From NCBI GenBank assembly GCA_964631605.1, contig CAZVYG010000004.1, forward strand, positions 62,001 to 126,000: 64,000 bases of DNA, in the 5' to 3' direction. The stretch's first letter is position 1, and every line of letters begins with the position of its first letter. The stretch comes from JARKQH01 sp964631605 (GTDB lineage Bacteria > Verrucomicrobiota > Verrucomicrobiia > Limisphaerales > UBA8199). Positions 17,470 to 25,122 of the stretch are shown piece by piece. The notes under the pieces were generated by a model. It was given only the letters and a program-made list of their open reading frames with translations. It was not told where the DNA came from and did not search any database. The translations under genes were made by a program, and so were the position numbers.

Positions 17470-18027
17470 ATGGACAGATGTTCGCGTCGTTTGAATGCCG
17501 CCACCAGCGCGCTGGTGGTGATTGATATTCAGGAAAAACTTCTGCCGGCGATGTGCGAGCCGCAAGGAGTCGTAGAAAATGCGGCGCGGCTGGTTCGGGG
17601 CGCGCAAGTGCTGCAGGTGCCCGTCGTGGTCACCGAACAATACCGGAAGGGTCTCGGTGGGACGGTGCCGGAAGTGGCGTCCGCGCTGGGTGAGTTCGCC
17701 CCGATGGAGAAGCTGACTTTCAGCGCCTGCGGCGCGGCCGGATTTGTCGAGGCGCTGAAGGCGCGGCGGGTGCGCGACGTGGTCTTGTGCGGGATCGAGG
17801 CGCACGTGTGCGTGACGCAGACCTGTCTGGATCTGCTCGACGAGGGGTTCCGCGTTTTGGTGGTTGCGGATGCGACGGCGTCCCGGACGCGGCAGAATGT
17901 CGAGATTGGGCTCGAGCGGATGCGGAGCTCGGGGGCGCTGATTGGCTCGACCGAGATGGTGCTGTTTGAATGGCTGGGCCGGGCCGGCACGGAGCCGTTC
18001 AAGCAGATTCTGAACCTCGTAAAATAA
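17470..18027 (+). CDS. isochorismatase-family cysteine hydrolase
   Basis: Hydrolase of 185 residues from the ATG at 17470; a TTG at 17461 would overlap the polX stop (TTGA) and cannot be excluded. The expected Asp-Lys-Cys catalytic set is present: VVIDIQEKL (Asp), EKLTFSA (Lys) and GIEAHVCVTQT (Cys), with the cis-peptide region before the Cys. This subgroup is often labelled nicotinamidase-like or YcaC-like; the true substrate (amide, carbamoyl or vinyl ether) is not set by sequence. It is probably co-transcribed with polX, given the five-base gap. Confidence 0.88.
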   Translation: MDRCSRRLNAATSALVVIDIQEKLLPAMCEPQGVVENAARLVRGAQVLQVPVVVTEQYRKGLGGTVPEVASALGEFAPMEKLTFSACGAAGFVEALKARRVRDVVLCGIEAHVCVTQTCLDLLDEGFRVLVVADATASRTRQNVEIGLERMRSSGALIGSTEMVLFEWLGRAGTEPFKQILNLVK

Positions 18028-18036
18028 TCTTTCCGG

Positions 18037-18052
18037 CCCGCGCCCGCGCGGG
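18037..18052. terminator. hairpin between convergent genes
   Basis: CCCGCG-CCCG-CGCGGG fills the 25-bp gap between the isochorismatase and DUF1080 genes. On the minus strand it is followed by an AT-rich run (GATTATTTTACG). It probably terminates both. Confidence 0.5.
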
Positions 18053-18688
18053 TCAGTCGAGGCGTTTGACCCGGATGTTCTTGTAGCGGATCACGCTTTT
18101 GGGATCGTGGCCCTGGAGGGCGAAGGTGCCTTCGCTGAGCTTTCGGGCGAAATCCTTGCCGGCTTGCGCTCCCGGCGGTTCGTTGTATTGGAGGATGCGT
18201 TTGCCGTCCACGATGACGGTGATGCTGTTACCCTGCACGATGACTTCCTGTGTCCACCACTTGTTGTCCTGGGCGGCGGCGGCGCCGATGTTGACCAGGC
18301 CGTAAAGGCTGCCGGTCTTGATCCAATCGCTGTGGGTGTTGTTGACCTGGCACTCGAAGCCGGCGCGGGGCCAGTCTCGGGGCTGGTATTGAGTATGGAA
18401 ATAGATGCCGCCGTTGGAATTCGGCTCGGTCATCACTTCCACCTTCAGATGGAAGTTCTTGAAAGGCTTGTCGTCCCCGACATAGAAAAGATGGCAACGG
18501 GGGCCGGCGGCCACAAACGCGCCGTCTTCGATCTTCCAGGTGTCCTTGTTTTCCTCCGCAGTCTTCCAGCCGTTGAAGGTCTTGCCGTCCATGAGGGGGG
18601 TAAAACCTTCTTCGTCAGCAGCGAAAGCGCAGCCGGTGGCAGTGACCAGGCCCGCGGTGAGTAATGCCAGGCAAAGTTCTCGTTTCAT
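18053..18688 (-). CDS. DUF1080 (3-keto-disaccharide hydrolase-like) secreted protein
   Basis: Exported protein of 211 residues from the ATG at 18688; a longer frame from 18739 adds a non-signal N-terminus. MKRELCLALLTAGLVTATGCAFAA is a signal peptide with either an AFA cleavage site or a weak lipobox (TATGC). The rest is one DUF1080 concanavalin-like domain: GFTPLMDGKTFNGWKT, GGIYFHTQYQ, GFECQVNN, NKWWTQEVIVQGN, GHDPKSVIRYKNIRVKRLD. Members bind or hydrolyse sugars, some as 3-keto-glycoside hydrolases. Expansions of this family are typical of Planctomycetes and Verrucomicrobia. Confidence 0.9.
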   Translation of the reverse strand: MKRELCLALLTAGLVTATGCAFAADEEGFTPLMDGKTFNGWKTAEENKDTWKIEDGAFVAAGPRCHLFYVGDDKPFKNFHLKVEVMTEPNSNGGIYFHTQYQPRDWPRAGFECQVNNTHSDWIKTGSLYGLVNIGAAAAQDNKWWTQEVIVQGNSITVIVDGKRILQYNEPPGAQAGKDFARKLSEGTFALQGHDPKSVIRYKNIRVKRLD

Positions 18689-18766
18689 GAGGGGCGAGGC
18701 TAGGCGCCTGCGAGCCGGAATCAAGCCAAAAGGAGGCATGCGAAAGGAAGCCGCAGGGCCGTTGCG

Positions 18767-19714
18767 TTATGGCGCAGTCGCGGCGGGGGCCCGGGGGCGC
18801 AGGTGTTGATCGAGGAAGTCTCGCACGAGTTCCTGGACCTCCGGGCCAAAGCCGTTGCCGTGGCCGCCGCCCTTGACGATGTGGAGTGTGGCCTCGACGC
18901 CGGCTTTTTTCAGGGCGTCGTGGAGCAGGATGCTTTGCTGGTGAGGGACGAGCGGATCGGCATCGCCGTGGACCAGGAGCATGGGAGCGTCGTCGGGTGT
19001 GACGTAGGTGATCGGGCTGGCGCGGCGGGCCTTTTCCTTGTTTTCCTGGACTGCGCCGCCAACCAGGAGAGATTCCGGGGAATCCGGCGCGTCATGATTC
19101 ATCCGGCTGTTGGGACCGGATTGCGCTCCCATGAGGAGCAAATCGGTTGGGCCGAAGAAATCCACCGCGGCCTGCACCCGGCTGGAGAGATTGGTGTAAG
19201 GGCCTTGATCAAACTCGGCGACGCCGCCGGTGGTGGCTAGCAAGGCCACCAGATGGCCGCCGGCGGAGCTGCCCCACGCGCCGAAGCGGTTTGGGTCGAG
19301 GTGGTATTCTTCGGCGTGAGCGCGGAGCCAGCGAATGGCGGCTTTGCAGTCCTGGATTTGGGCGGGAAAAACCGCGTGCTGGCTGAGCCGGTAGTTCACG
19401 CTGGCCACCGCGTAGCCGCGGGAGGCGAAACGCGCGGCGGGGCAGTTATCCTTGCTGCCCGCGCGCCAGGCCCCGCCGTGGATCCAAATGATGACTGGGA
19501 GGTTGTCGCCGCCCTTCTCCGGAAGATAGAGATCGAGCTTTTGTCGCTCGTGACCGCCGGGGATGTATTCGAGGTCGCGGAGGACCTTGGCGCCGGCAGG
19601 AGGGTTGGGGCCGCGGACGGGCCGTTCGGGTTGGGGGGAAGCGGGCTGGGCGGAGACGTGGAGGGCGGCGAAGGCCAGGGTGGCGGTGAGGGCGAGCGAG
19701 AAGGTACGATTCAT
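18767..19714 (-). CDS. exported alpha/beta-hydrolase esterase (BD-FAE/acetyl-xylan-type)
   Basis: Esterase of 315 residues with a signal peptide (MNRTFSLALTATLAFAALHVSA). The catalytic features are all visible: the oxyanion motif IWIHGGAWRAG, the nucleophile elbow GAWGSSAGGHL, Asp in LLVHGDADPLVP and His in VKGGGHGNGF. It belongs to the group of exported carboxylesterases often found beside glycoside hydrolases and annotated as esterase or acetyl-xylan esterase. It sits in a minus-strand run but 57 bases from the dehydrogenase gene, so co-transcription is possible, not certain. Confidence 0.9.
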   Translation of the reverse strand: MNRTFSLALTATLAFAALHVSAQPASPQPERPVRGPNPPAGAKVLRDLEYIPGGHERQKLDLYLPEKGGDNLPVIIWIHGGAWRAGSKDNCPAARFASRGYAVASVNYRLSQHAVFPAQIQDCKAAIRWLRAHAEEYHLDPNRFGAWGSSAGGHLVALLATTGGVAEFDQGPYTNLSSRVQAAVDFFGPTDLLLMGAQSGPNSRMNHDAPDSPESLLVGGAVQENKEKARRASPITYVTPDDAPMLLVHGDADPLVPHQQSILLHDALKKAGVEATLHIVKGGGHGNGFGPEVQELVRDFLDQHLRPRAPAATAP

Positions 19715-19771
19715 AGGCGAAAGTTAGACTGACACCTGACAATCAGGTGGACGGCGGCGTGGCTGGAGCGG

Positions 19772-20926
19772 TTACAGGGCCTGCTTGAGAATCTGCGTCA
19801 GTTCCGCCGGGGTGAGTGGGATGGGGTTGGCTTTCATGCTGCTGGCGTGGGCGGCTTTTTCGACGAGCGCGGGGATTTCGGCCGGGGTTACGCCGTAGGC
19901 GCCCAGTTTGGGAATTCGCAGGTCCTTTACCAGGCCAAGAACCCAACTTACCGCGTCGTCGGCCGCCGCGCCCGCATCGCCGGTCAGCAGTTGTCCCAAG
20001 CGGTCGAAGCGGCCCAGGATGGGGCTGTCGGGCTGGCGCGAGCGCAAGGCGGCGAGGTTGGCGGCAATGACATGGGGAAGGAGGGCGGCGCAGACCGCGC
20101 CATGGGGGGCTGGAAACATGCCGCCGATGGGCCCGGCGAAGCCGTGGACGGCGCCGAGGCCGGCGTTGGCGAGCGCCAGGCCGCCGAAGAGGCTGGCCAG
20201 CGCCATGTCCTCGCGCGCCGAGGCTTTGCGGCCGTCGGCGCAAGCGGCGCGGAGGGAACGCGCCGCGCGGCGGATGCCTTCGATGCACAAGGCATCCACC
20301 AGCGGGTTGGCCCGGGAACAGACATAAGGTTCGATGAGTTGCGTGAGCGCGTCCAGGCCGGTCGAAGCCGTGATCTGGGGTGGCAAATCATAAGTCAGCT
20401 CGGGGTCCACCAAGGCGACTTTCGCGAGGAGGAAAGGGCTGCGCAGACTGACTTTGACGCGGTGCTCCGGCGAGGCCAGGACCGCGTTGCGGGTGACTTC
20501 GGAGCCGGTGCCGGCGGTGGTGGGAATCGCGATGAAGGGCAGGCCGGCATTGGGGAGATTTCTGCCGCCGCCGATGACTTCGAGGTAGTCCAGAAGGTCC
20601 CCCGGGTTTCGGGCCATGGCCGCGATGGCTTTGCCGGCGTCGAGCGCGCTGCCGCCGCCGAAGGCAATCACCACGTCGGTGGCGGCGTTGCGCGCCTGCA
20701 GGACGCCGGAGCGGACGGTTTGAATTTCCGGCTCGCCGGCCACGGTGAATTGTTGCGTGGAGATGCCTGCGTTGAGGAGGTCGGCGCACAATCCCTCGGC
20801 GCGGCGCGGGTTGCGGCCGGTGACGACCAGGGCATGTTTGCCGAACTCAGCGGCGATCCTGGCGGTCTCGCGGATCGTGCCGGGGCCGAAGATAATGCGG
20901 GCGGCGGTGGCGAACTCGAAACGCAT
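19772..20926 (-). CDS. iron-containing alcohol dehydrogenase
   Basis: Group III (Fe-dependent) alcohol dehydrogenase, 384 residues, full length. The Rossmann-like NAD part has FGKHALVVTGRNPRR and VIAFGGGSALDAGKAIAAM, followed by PTTAGTGSEVTRNAVL. The metal site is formed by residues in STGLDALTQLIE (Asp, with Gln in place of the usual first His), AVHGFAGPIGG and APHGAVCAALLP. The Gln where most relatives have His is noted but uncertain without alignment. The substrate could be a short-chain alcohol, lactaldehyde or a similar aldehyde. Eleven bases separate it from the ABM-domain gene. Confidence 0.92.
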   Translation of the reverse strand: MRFEFATAARIIFGPGTIRETARIAAEFGKHALVVTGRNPRRAEGLCADLLNAGISTQQFTVAGEPEIQTVRSGVLQARNAATDVVIAFGGGSALDAGKAIAAMARNPGDLLDYLEVIGGGRNLPNAGLPFIAIPTTAGTGSEVTRNAVLASPEHRVKVSLRSPFLLAKVALVDPELTYDLPPQITASTGLDALTQLIEPYVCSRANPLVDALCIEGIRRAARSLRAACADGRKASAREDMALASLFGGLALANAGLGAVHGFAGPIGGMFPAPHGAVCAALLPHVIAANLAALRSRQPDSPILGRFDRLGQLLTGDAGAAADDAVSWVLGLVKDLRIPKLGAYGVTPAEIPALVEKAAHASSMKANPIPLTPAELTQILKQAL

Positions 20927-20937
20927 GGGAGCCCTTC

Positions 20938-21243
20938 CTACCAGTCGGTGTCGGCGGGAAACAGGTTGTGGAACTTCACACTGGCGCGGGGCACGGCCAT
21001 CATGGGGGCGACGGTGTCGCGCCAGACTTGGTAATGGGAAGTTTCCTTGTGCGCGGCGGGGGCGTCGGGGGTGCGGTAGGCCTCGACGAGCACGAAGCGG
21101 GTGGGATCGTCCTGCTGCTGGACGACATCGAAGCGGGCAATGCCCGGTTCCCGGATGCTGGCGCGGGCGTTGGCGAGCGTCGCCGCCTTGAAGGCTTCGA
21201 CACAGTCCGGCTTGACCTGGACATGAACATGAACGATGAGCAT
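20938..21243 (-). CDS. antibiotic biosynthesis monooxygenase (ABM) domain protein
   Basis: Small ferredoxin-like ABM-domain protein of 101 residues from the ATG at 21243. Motifs: MLIVHVHVQVKPDCVEAF (first strand and helix), REPGIARFDVVQQQDDPTRFVLVEAYR, AHKETSHYQVW. Relatives include LsrG and YgiN-type enzymes or sugar-aldehyde handling proteins; despite the name, few have a role in antibiotic synthesis. It precedes the Fe-alcohol dehydrogenase in the same direction with an 11-base gap, which suggests a two-gene aldehyde or sugar detoxification unit. Confidence 0.85.
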   Translation of the reverse strand: MLIVHVHVQVKPDCVEAFKAATLANARASIREPGIARFDVVQQQDDPTRFVLVEAYRTPDAPAAHKETSHYQVWRDTVAPMMAVPRASVKFHNLFPADTDW

Positions 21244-21339
21244 GGCGTTAGGTTTGAGCAATAGCTGCTCGGGTTTAGTTTGACGGCACCATGACTACCC
21301 GTCCGGGCGGGCAAATGCAATGCCGGAGCGTGGGCCCGG

Positions 21340-21960
21340 TCAGGGTTTTTTCTCGGCGGGTTGGCAGAGGCCGGCTTTGACAAACGGTTCGAGGTAGTCG
21401 GCGTAGCCTTCTTTGGCCATGTCCTCGAGGGGTATGAAACGCAGGGAAGCGGAGTTGATGCAATAGCGCAGGTGGGTGGGGGCCGGACCGTCGTTGAAAA
21501 CGTGGCCCAGATGGGAGTCCGCTGTTTTCGACCGCACCTCGGTACGGCTCATTCCGTGGGAATAATCCGCGCGTTCGAGAACCTCGTTGTCTTCGATGGG
21601 GCGGGTGAAGCTGGGCCAGCCGCAGCCGGAATCGTATTTGTCCAGCGAGCTGAACAAGGGTTTGCCGGAGACGATGTCCACATAAATCCCGGGCTTTTTG
21701 TTGTTCCAATACTCGTTTCGGAAGGCGGGTTCGGTGCCGGATTCCTGGGTGACGTGGTATTGCATGGGGTTGAGCTTCTGTTTCAGTTCGGAAGGCGAAG
21801 GCTTGGAGGGATTGCTCATGGGTGTGTTGGTGACGGATGGCGGGGCGGCGTTGGAGTTTGCGGCTGCATGTGGCGAGCCGGCCTGGGAACAACCGGACGC
21901 TGCAAGGCCGATGGCGGCCGCGAGCGCCAAGACCGAACCAATGGGTTGTGCCTGTAGCAT
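21340..21960 (-). CDS. msrB: MsrB-type methionine (R)-sulfoxide reductase, lipoprotein
   Basis: Reductase of 206 residues. The N-terminus has a lipobox, LAASGC, with C24 the lipidated residue, followed by a flexible Ala/Pro/Ser linker to about residue 55. The MsrB domain follows: YHVTQESGTEPAF, KYDSGCGWPSF, SHLGHVFNDGP and the catalytic RYCINSASL. The two CxxC pairs that bind zinc in E. coli MsrB are missing (VSGKPLF and KTADSHLG occupy those places), so this is a zinc-free form. It would repair oxidised methionine in the cell envelope. Confidence 0.92.
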   Translation of the reverse strand: MLQAQPIGSVLALAAAIGLAASGCSQAGSPHAAANSNAAPPSVTNTPMSNPSKPSPSELKQKLNPMQYHVTQESGTEPAFRNEYWNNKKPGIYVDIVSGKPLFSSLDKYDSGCGWPSFTRPIEDNEVLERADYSHGMSRTEVRSKTADSHLGHVFNDGPAPTHLRYCINSASLRFIPLEDMAKEGYADYLEPFVKAGLCQPAEKKP

Positions 21961-22019
21961 GGTGAATCATAGCACAGTTCCGGGTGGTTTGAAATTTTTT
22001 GAAAGGGGGGTGGAGGGGT

Positions 22020-22194
22020 GAGAAGGTGAGAAGGTGAGAAGGTAGGAAGGTGGGAAGGTGAGAAGGTGGGAAGGTGGGAAGGTGAGAAGGTGAGAAGGTG
22101 GGAAGGTGAGAAGGTGGGAAGGTGGGAAGGTAGGAGGGGGGAAGGTGGGAAGGTGGGAAGGTGAGAAGGTGCGAAGGTGCGAAGGTGCGAAGGT
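22020..22194. repeat. 8-bp polypurine tandem repeat (about 22 units)
   Basis: The unit is GRGAAGGT, with versions GAGAAGGT, GGGAAGGT, AGGAAGGT and, in the last three full units, GCGAAGGT. The register slips once near 22132-22146. The plus strand is almost all purine with a T every eighth base. It lies between the msrB and RlmM-like genes, both on the minus strand. The unit length is not a multiple of three and no gene runs through it. Confidence 0.95.
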
Positions 22195-22223
22195 GGGTCA
22201 GAGGTCGGAGGTCAGATTGGAGA

Positions 22224-23345
22224 TTAGGCGAGGCCGAAGGCGGAGATTTCCTTTTTGTTGGCGCAGAGGCGGGTAAGGAACCAGACGTTTGTCAGCGAGG
22301 GCAATTCCCGTTTGAGGGCGGGGAGGAGGGTGGCGGTGGACTCGTGTTTGAGCTTAAGGGTGACGACAAAGTGACGGCACCAGCGGTTTCGGAGCCAGCG
22401 GAGGAGCAGTTCCGCGCTGCGTTCGGGGGCGGCGACGACGTCGCACAAGAGCCAGTCCACGGGCAGCGGGGGTTTGAACTGGAAGGCATCGCCGCGCATA
22501 AAGCGGAGGCGAGGATGGTTCATCAAGTCCTGGCGCAGCGGGGAGCGGTCAACGGCGGTGACATGCGCGCCGCGGTTGAGGGCCAGATAGGTCCAGCTTC
22601 CCGGGGCGGCCCCGAGGTCCACGCAGGTTTGTTCCGGTTGGATGGGCTGGCCGAGGCGCAGCTCGGCTTCGACGAGTTTGGCGAAGGCGCGGCTGGGGGC
22701 CTGTTTGTCGGTTGCGGGAGGCACTTCGCCTTTGGGGAACGGCGAGATGAGGTGGCGTTGTTCGAAGGGGAGAGGGGCTTGCGCGAGGGAAAGGAAGCCG
22801 CGGTCCGGGCTGGTGAGCAGGAGTTGGAGGAGGGAATCCTTGGGCGTGAAGGGGGCAGGTTCGGGGCGGAGGTATCGCAGCAGGTGGCGGCGTTTTTGGC
22901 GCAGCAGGTCCACGAGCGCTTCGCGAATGAGGCGGCAGCGCTGTTGTCCGGCGTCAGGGCCGGTTGTTTCGTGAGGGGGAGAAGCCGGGCGTCCGATTCG
23001 GTGTTTGAGGCTGTGCCAGGCCCGGGCGCCGATGCGGTGTTCTGAGGGCTGGCCGTAATGGGGGGCGATGTGGAGACTCCAAGGCTGGTCTTGAGGCACC
23101 AGGTCCACCAGCGTCTGGAAAAGGAGAGCGGCCCAGGAGCGGATGGAGTCGGCGCGCAGCTCGCGGGCATCGGGAAGGAACTGGCGGCAAAACGCGAGGT
23201 GCGGCAGCGGGTGAAGCGGTTGGAGGCGGAACTCGAGCTGGAGTCCGGCCGAGGGCTGCGGAAGGACGCGGGCCGAGGGGAGCGATTGCGCTACTTCGGC
23301 GCGAAGCTCCTGTTCGGCATCTTCAGCCCATAGAATCAGGTGCAT
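22224..23345 (-). CDS. RlmM-like SAM-dependent rRNA methyltransferase
   Basis: Protein of 373 residues from the ATG at 23345; an earlier in-frame start at 23417 adds an unlikely N-terminus. The N-terminal half is a THUMP-like region seen in RlmM (LHIAPHYGQPSEHRIGARA, RRHLLRYLRPEP). The C-terminal half is an FtsJ/RrmJ-type methyltransferase: CVDLGAAPGSWTYLAL (SAM motif I), VTAVDRSPL, RFMRGDAF, DWLLCDVVAAPER and VTLKLKHE, which supplies the K-D-K part of the catalytic tetrad. RlmM 2'-O-methylates a cytidine of 23S rRNA. Exact orthology is not provable here. Confidence 0.82.
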   Translation of the reverse strand: MHLILWAEDAEQELRAEVAQSLPSARVLPQPSAGLQLEFRLQPLHPLPHLAFCRQFLPDARELRADSIRSWAALLFQTLVDLVPQDQPWSLHIAPHYGQPSEHRIGARAWHSLKHRIGRPASPPHETTGPDAGQQRCRLIREALVDLLRQKRRHLLRYLRPEPAPFTPKDSLLQLLLTSPDRGFLSLAQAPLPFEQRHLISPFPKGEVPPATDKQAPSRAFAKLVEAELRLGQPIQPEQTCVDLGAAPGSWTYLALNRGAHVTAVDRSPLRQDLMNHPRLRFMRGDAFQFKPPLPVDWLLCDVVAAPERSAELLLRWLRNRWCRHFVVTLKLKHESTATLLPALKRELPSLTNVWFLTRLCANKKEISAFGLA

Positions 23346-23496
23346 GGCGGTTTGGTGATCCGGTCCGGCGGGCCGAGGGGAGCAGTCCCGCCCAGGCCGA
23401 ACGTGCGTGGGCAGCATTAACGAGCCTGTTAAAAACTCAAGAAAGGAGTTGTGCTCGGGGTGAATTTCGGCTTAATGGAAAGCGTCATTTGAGATT

Positions 23497-25008
23497 ATGA
23501 AAAACTTCACACGCCGCGATTTTCTTAAAACCACCGCCTTGACCGGAGCCGCGCTGAGCCTGAACGCTCTGACGTGGGCCCGGGCTGCCGGCGCGAACGA
23601 GGACATTCGGGTTGCGCAAATCGGCTTCCGCGGGCAGGGGTCGAGTCATATCAACACGTTGCGCCGGCTCAAGGGCGTTCGAGTGGTCGCCTTGTGCGAC
23701 GTGGACCAGCGGGTGCTGAGCAAGAAAGCGGAGGAGTTGGGGGGCGGGGTCAAGACCTACACGGATATTCGCAAGCTATTGGAGGACAAGGAAATAGACG
23801 CGGTTTCGATCGCCACTCCGAATCACTGGCATGCGTTGGCGACCGTTTGGGCCTGCCAGGCGGGGAAGGATGTTTATGTCGAAAAGCCCGCCTCGCACAA
23901 CATTTTTGAGGGGCGCAAGATGGTGGAGGCGGCGCGGAAGTACAAGCGGATCGTTCAATGCGGGATGCAGTGTCGGTCGTCGGTGGGATTGCAGCAGGCT
24001 GTGGAATATGTTCGGAGCGGCAAGCTGGGGAAGATCGTGCTCGCCCGCGGATTCTGTTACAAAGGGCGCAAGAGCATCGGGATGGTGGACGGGCCGCAGA
24101 CGGTGCCGGATTATATTGATTACAATTTGTGGTGCGGGCCGGCGTCGGACGCGCCGCCGCGGCGGAACGGGAGCAACGGTCCGGTGCATTATGACTGGCA
24201 TTGGTTTTGGGAGTACGGCAATGGCGACTACGGCAACCAGGGGCCGCACCAGGTGGACATTGCCCGGTGGTTCCTGGGTGATGACGCGATCGCGCCGTTC
24301 TCGATCGCGGTTGGCGAGCGTTTGGGATATAAAGACTCGGCGGAGACGCCCAATACGCTGATCGTGTATCACGGCTACAAGATTCCGATGATTTTTGAGG
24401 TTCGGGGGCTGCCGGAGAACAAGGCCGCGCAAGCTGCCGGTTGGCGGATGGATCAGTTCAAGGGGGTGAGCATCGGGGACGTGATTGAATGCGAGGGCGG
24501 TTATGTGGTGGTTCCGAGTTACACCGAGGCCATCGTTTATGACAAGGGAGGCAAAGAGATCGTCAAGTTCGACGGGCGGAAGAAGAAAGACACCGCCGAG
24601 GAGGTGAAGACGCCGACGGGCACGGTGGCCGATTCCGGGGGACACCATGGCAACTGGATTGCGGCGATTCGGAGCCGCAAACCTCAGCAACTGACGGCGG
24701 AAATACTGGAGGGTCACCTCTCATCGGGGCTGGTGCATACCGGCAACATTTCCTATCGGCTGGGAGCGCACAAGCGGCCGGGTGAGATTCGGGAAGCACT
24801 GAAGGACACGCCGGGGATGACGGACGCTTTCGACCGGATGGCGGCGCACCTTGAGGCCAATGGTGTGGACATAGCGAGCGAGCATTTGCAGCTTGGCCTG
24901 CCCTTGAAGTTCAATCCCAAGAAGGAGCGATTCGTGGGCAACGCCCAAGCCGACCAGATGGTTTCGCGCAATTACCGGGCGCCGTTTGTCGTCCCGGACA
25001 AGGTGTAA
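23497..25008 (+). CDS. Tat-exported Gfo/Idh/MocA family oxidoreductase
   Basis: Oxidoreductase of 503 residues. The N-terminus is a twin-arginine signal (FTRRDFLKTTALTGAALSL). The NAD-binding Rossmann domain has VAQIGFRGQGSSH, VVALCDVDQRV and IATPNHWHALATVWA; the catalytic motif VYVEKPASHN carries the EKP signature. The C-terminal domain has FWEYGNGDYGNQGPHQVD, typical of the large exported subfamily abundant in Planctomycetes and Verrucomicrobia. These act on sugars or derivatives, often beside 3-keto sugar enzymes such as DUF1080. A strong hairpin follows at 25071. Confidence 0.92.
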   Translation: MKNFTRRDFLKTTALTGAALSLNALTWARAAGANEDIRVAQIGFRGQGSSHINTLRRLKGVRVVALCDVDQRVLSKKAEELGGGVKTYTDIRKLLEDKEIDAVSIATPNHWHALATVWACQAGKDVYVEKPASHNIFEGRKMVEAARKYKRIVQCGMQCRSSVGLQQAVEYVRSGKLGKIVLARGFCYKGRKSIGMVDGPQTVPDYIDYNLWCGPASDAPPRRNGSNGPVHYDWHWFWEYGNGDYGNQGPHQVDIARWFLGDDAIAPFSIAVGERLGYKDSAETPNTLIVYHGYKIPMIFEVRGLPENKAAQAAGWRMDQFKGVSIGDVIECEGGYVVVPSYTEAIVYDKGGKEIVKFDGRKKKDTAEEVKTPTGTVADSGGHHGNWIAAIRSRKPQQLTAEILEGHLSSGLVHTGNISYRLGAHKRPGEIREALKDTPGMTDAFDRMAAHLEANGVDIASEHLQLGLPLKFNPKKERFVGNAQADQMVSRNYRAPFVVPDKV

Positions 25009-25070
25009 GCGGGACCAGGCTGGCTGCCACGTTCAGTAATCCAAAGCTCGTCGAGTGGCGGATAAAACGG

Positions 25071-25103
25071 CAAGGGCCGCGAGAGCAAGTCTCGCGGCCC
25101 TTG
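25071..25103. terminator. bidirectional hairpin terminator
   Basis: A perfect 14-bp stem (CAAGGGCCGCGAGA and its complement) with loop GCAAG stands between two convergent genes. There is no T-run on the plus side, but the stem is strong enough to stop transcription or protect both 3' ends. Confidence 0.7.
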
Positions 25104-25122
25104 CGCGTGAATCAGGGCGGGA

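Noticed and set aside
22020..22194. Possible CRISPR array
   Set aside because: The unit is 8 bp with no spacers and there are no cas genes; it is a simple tandem repeat.
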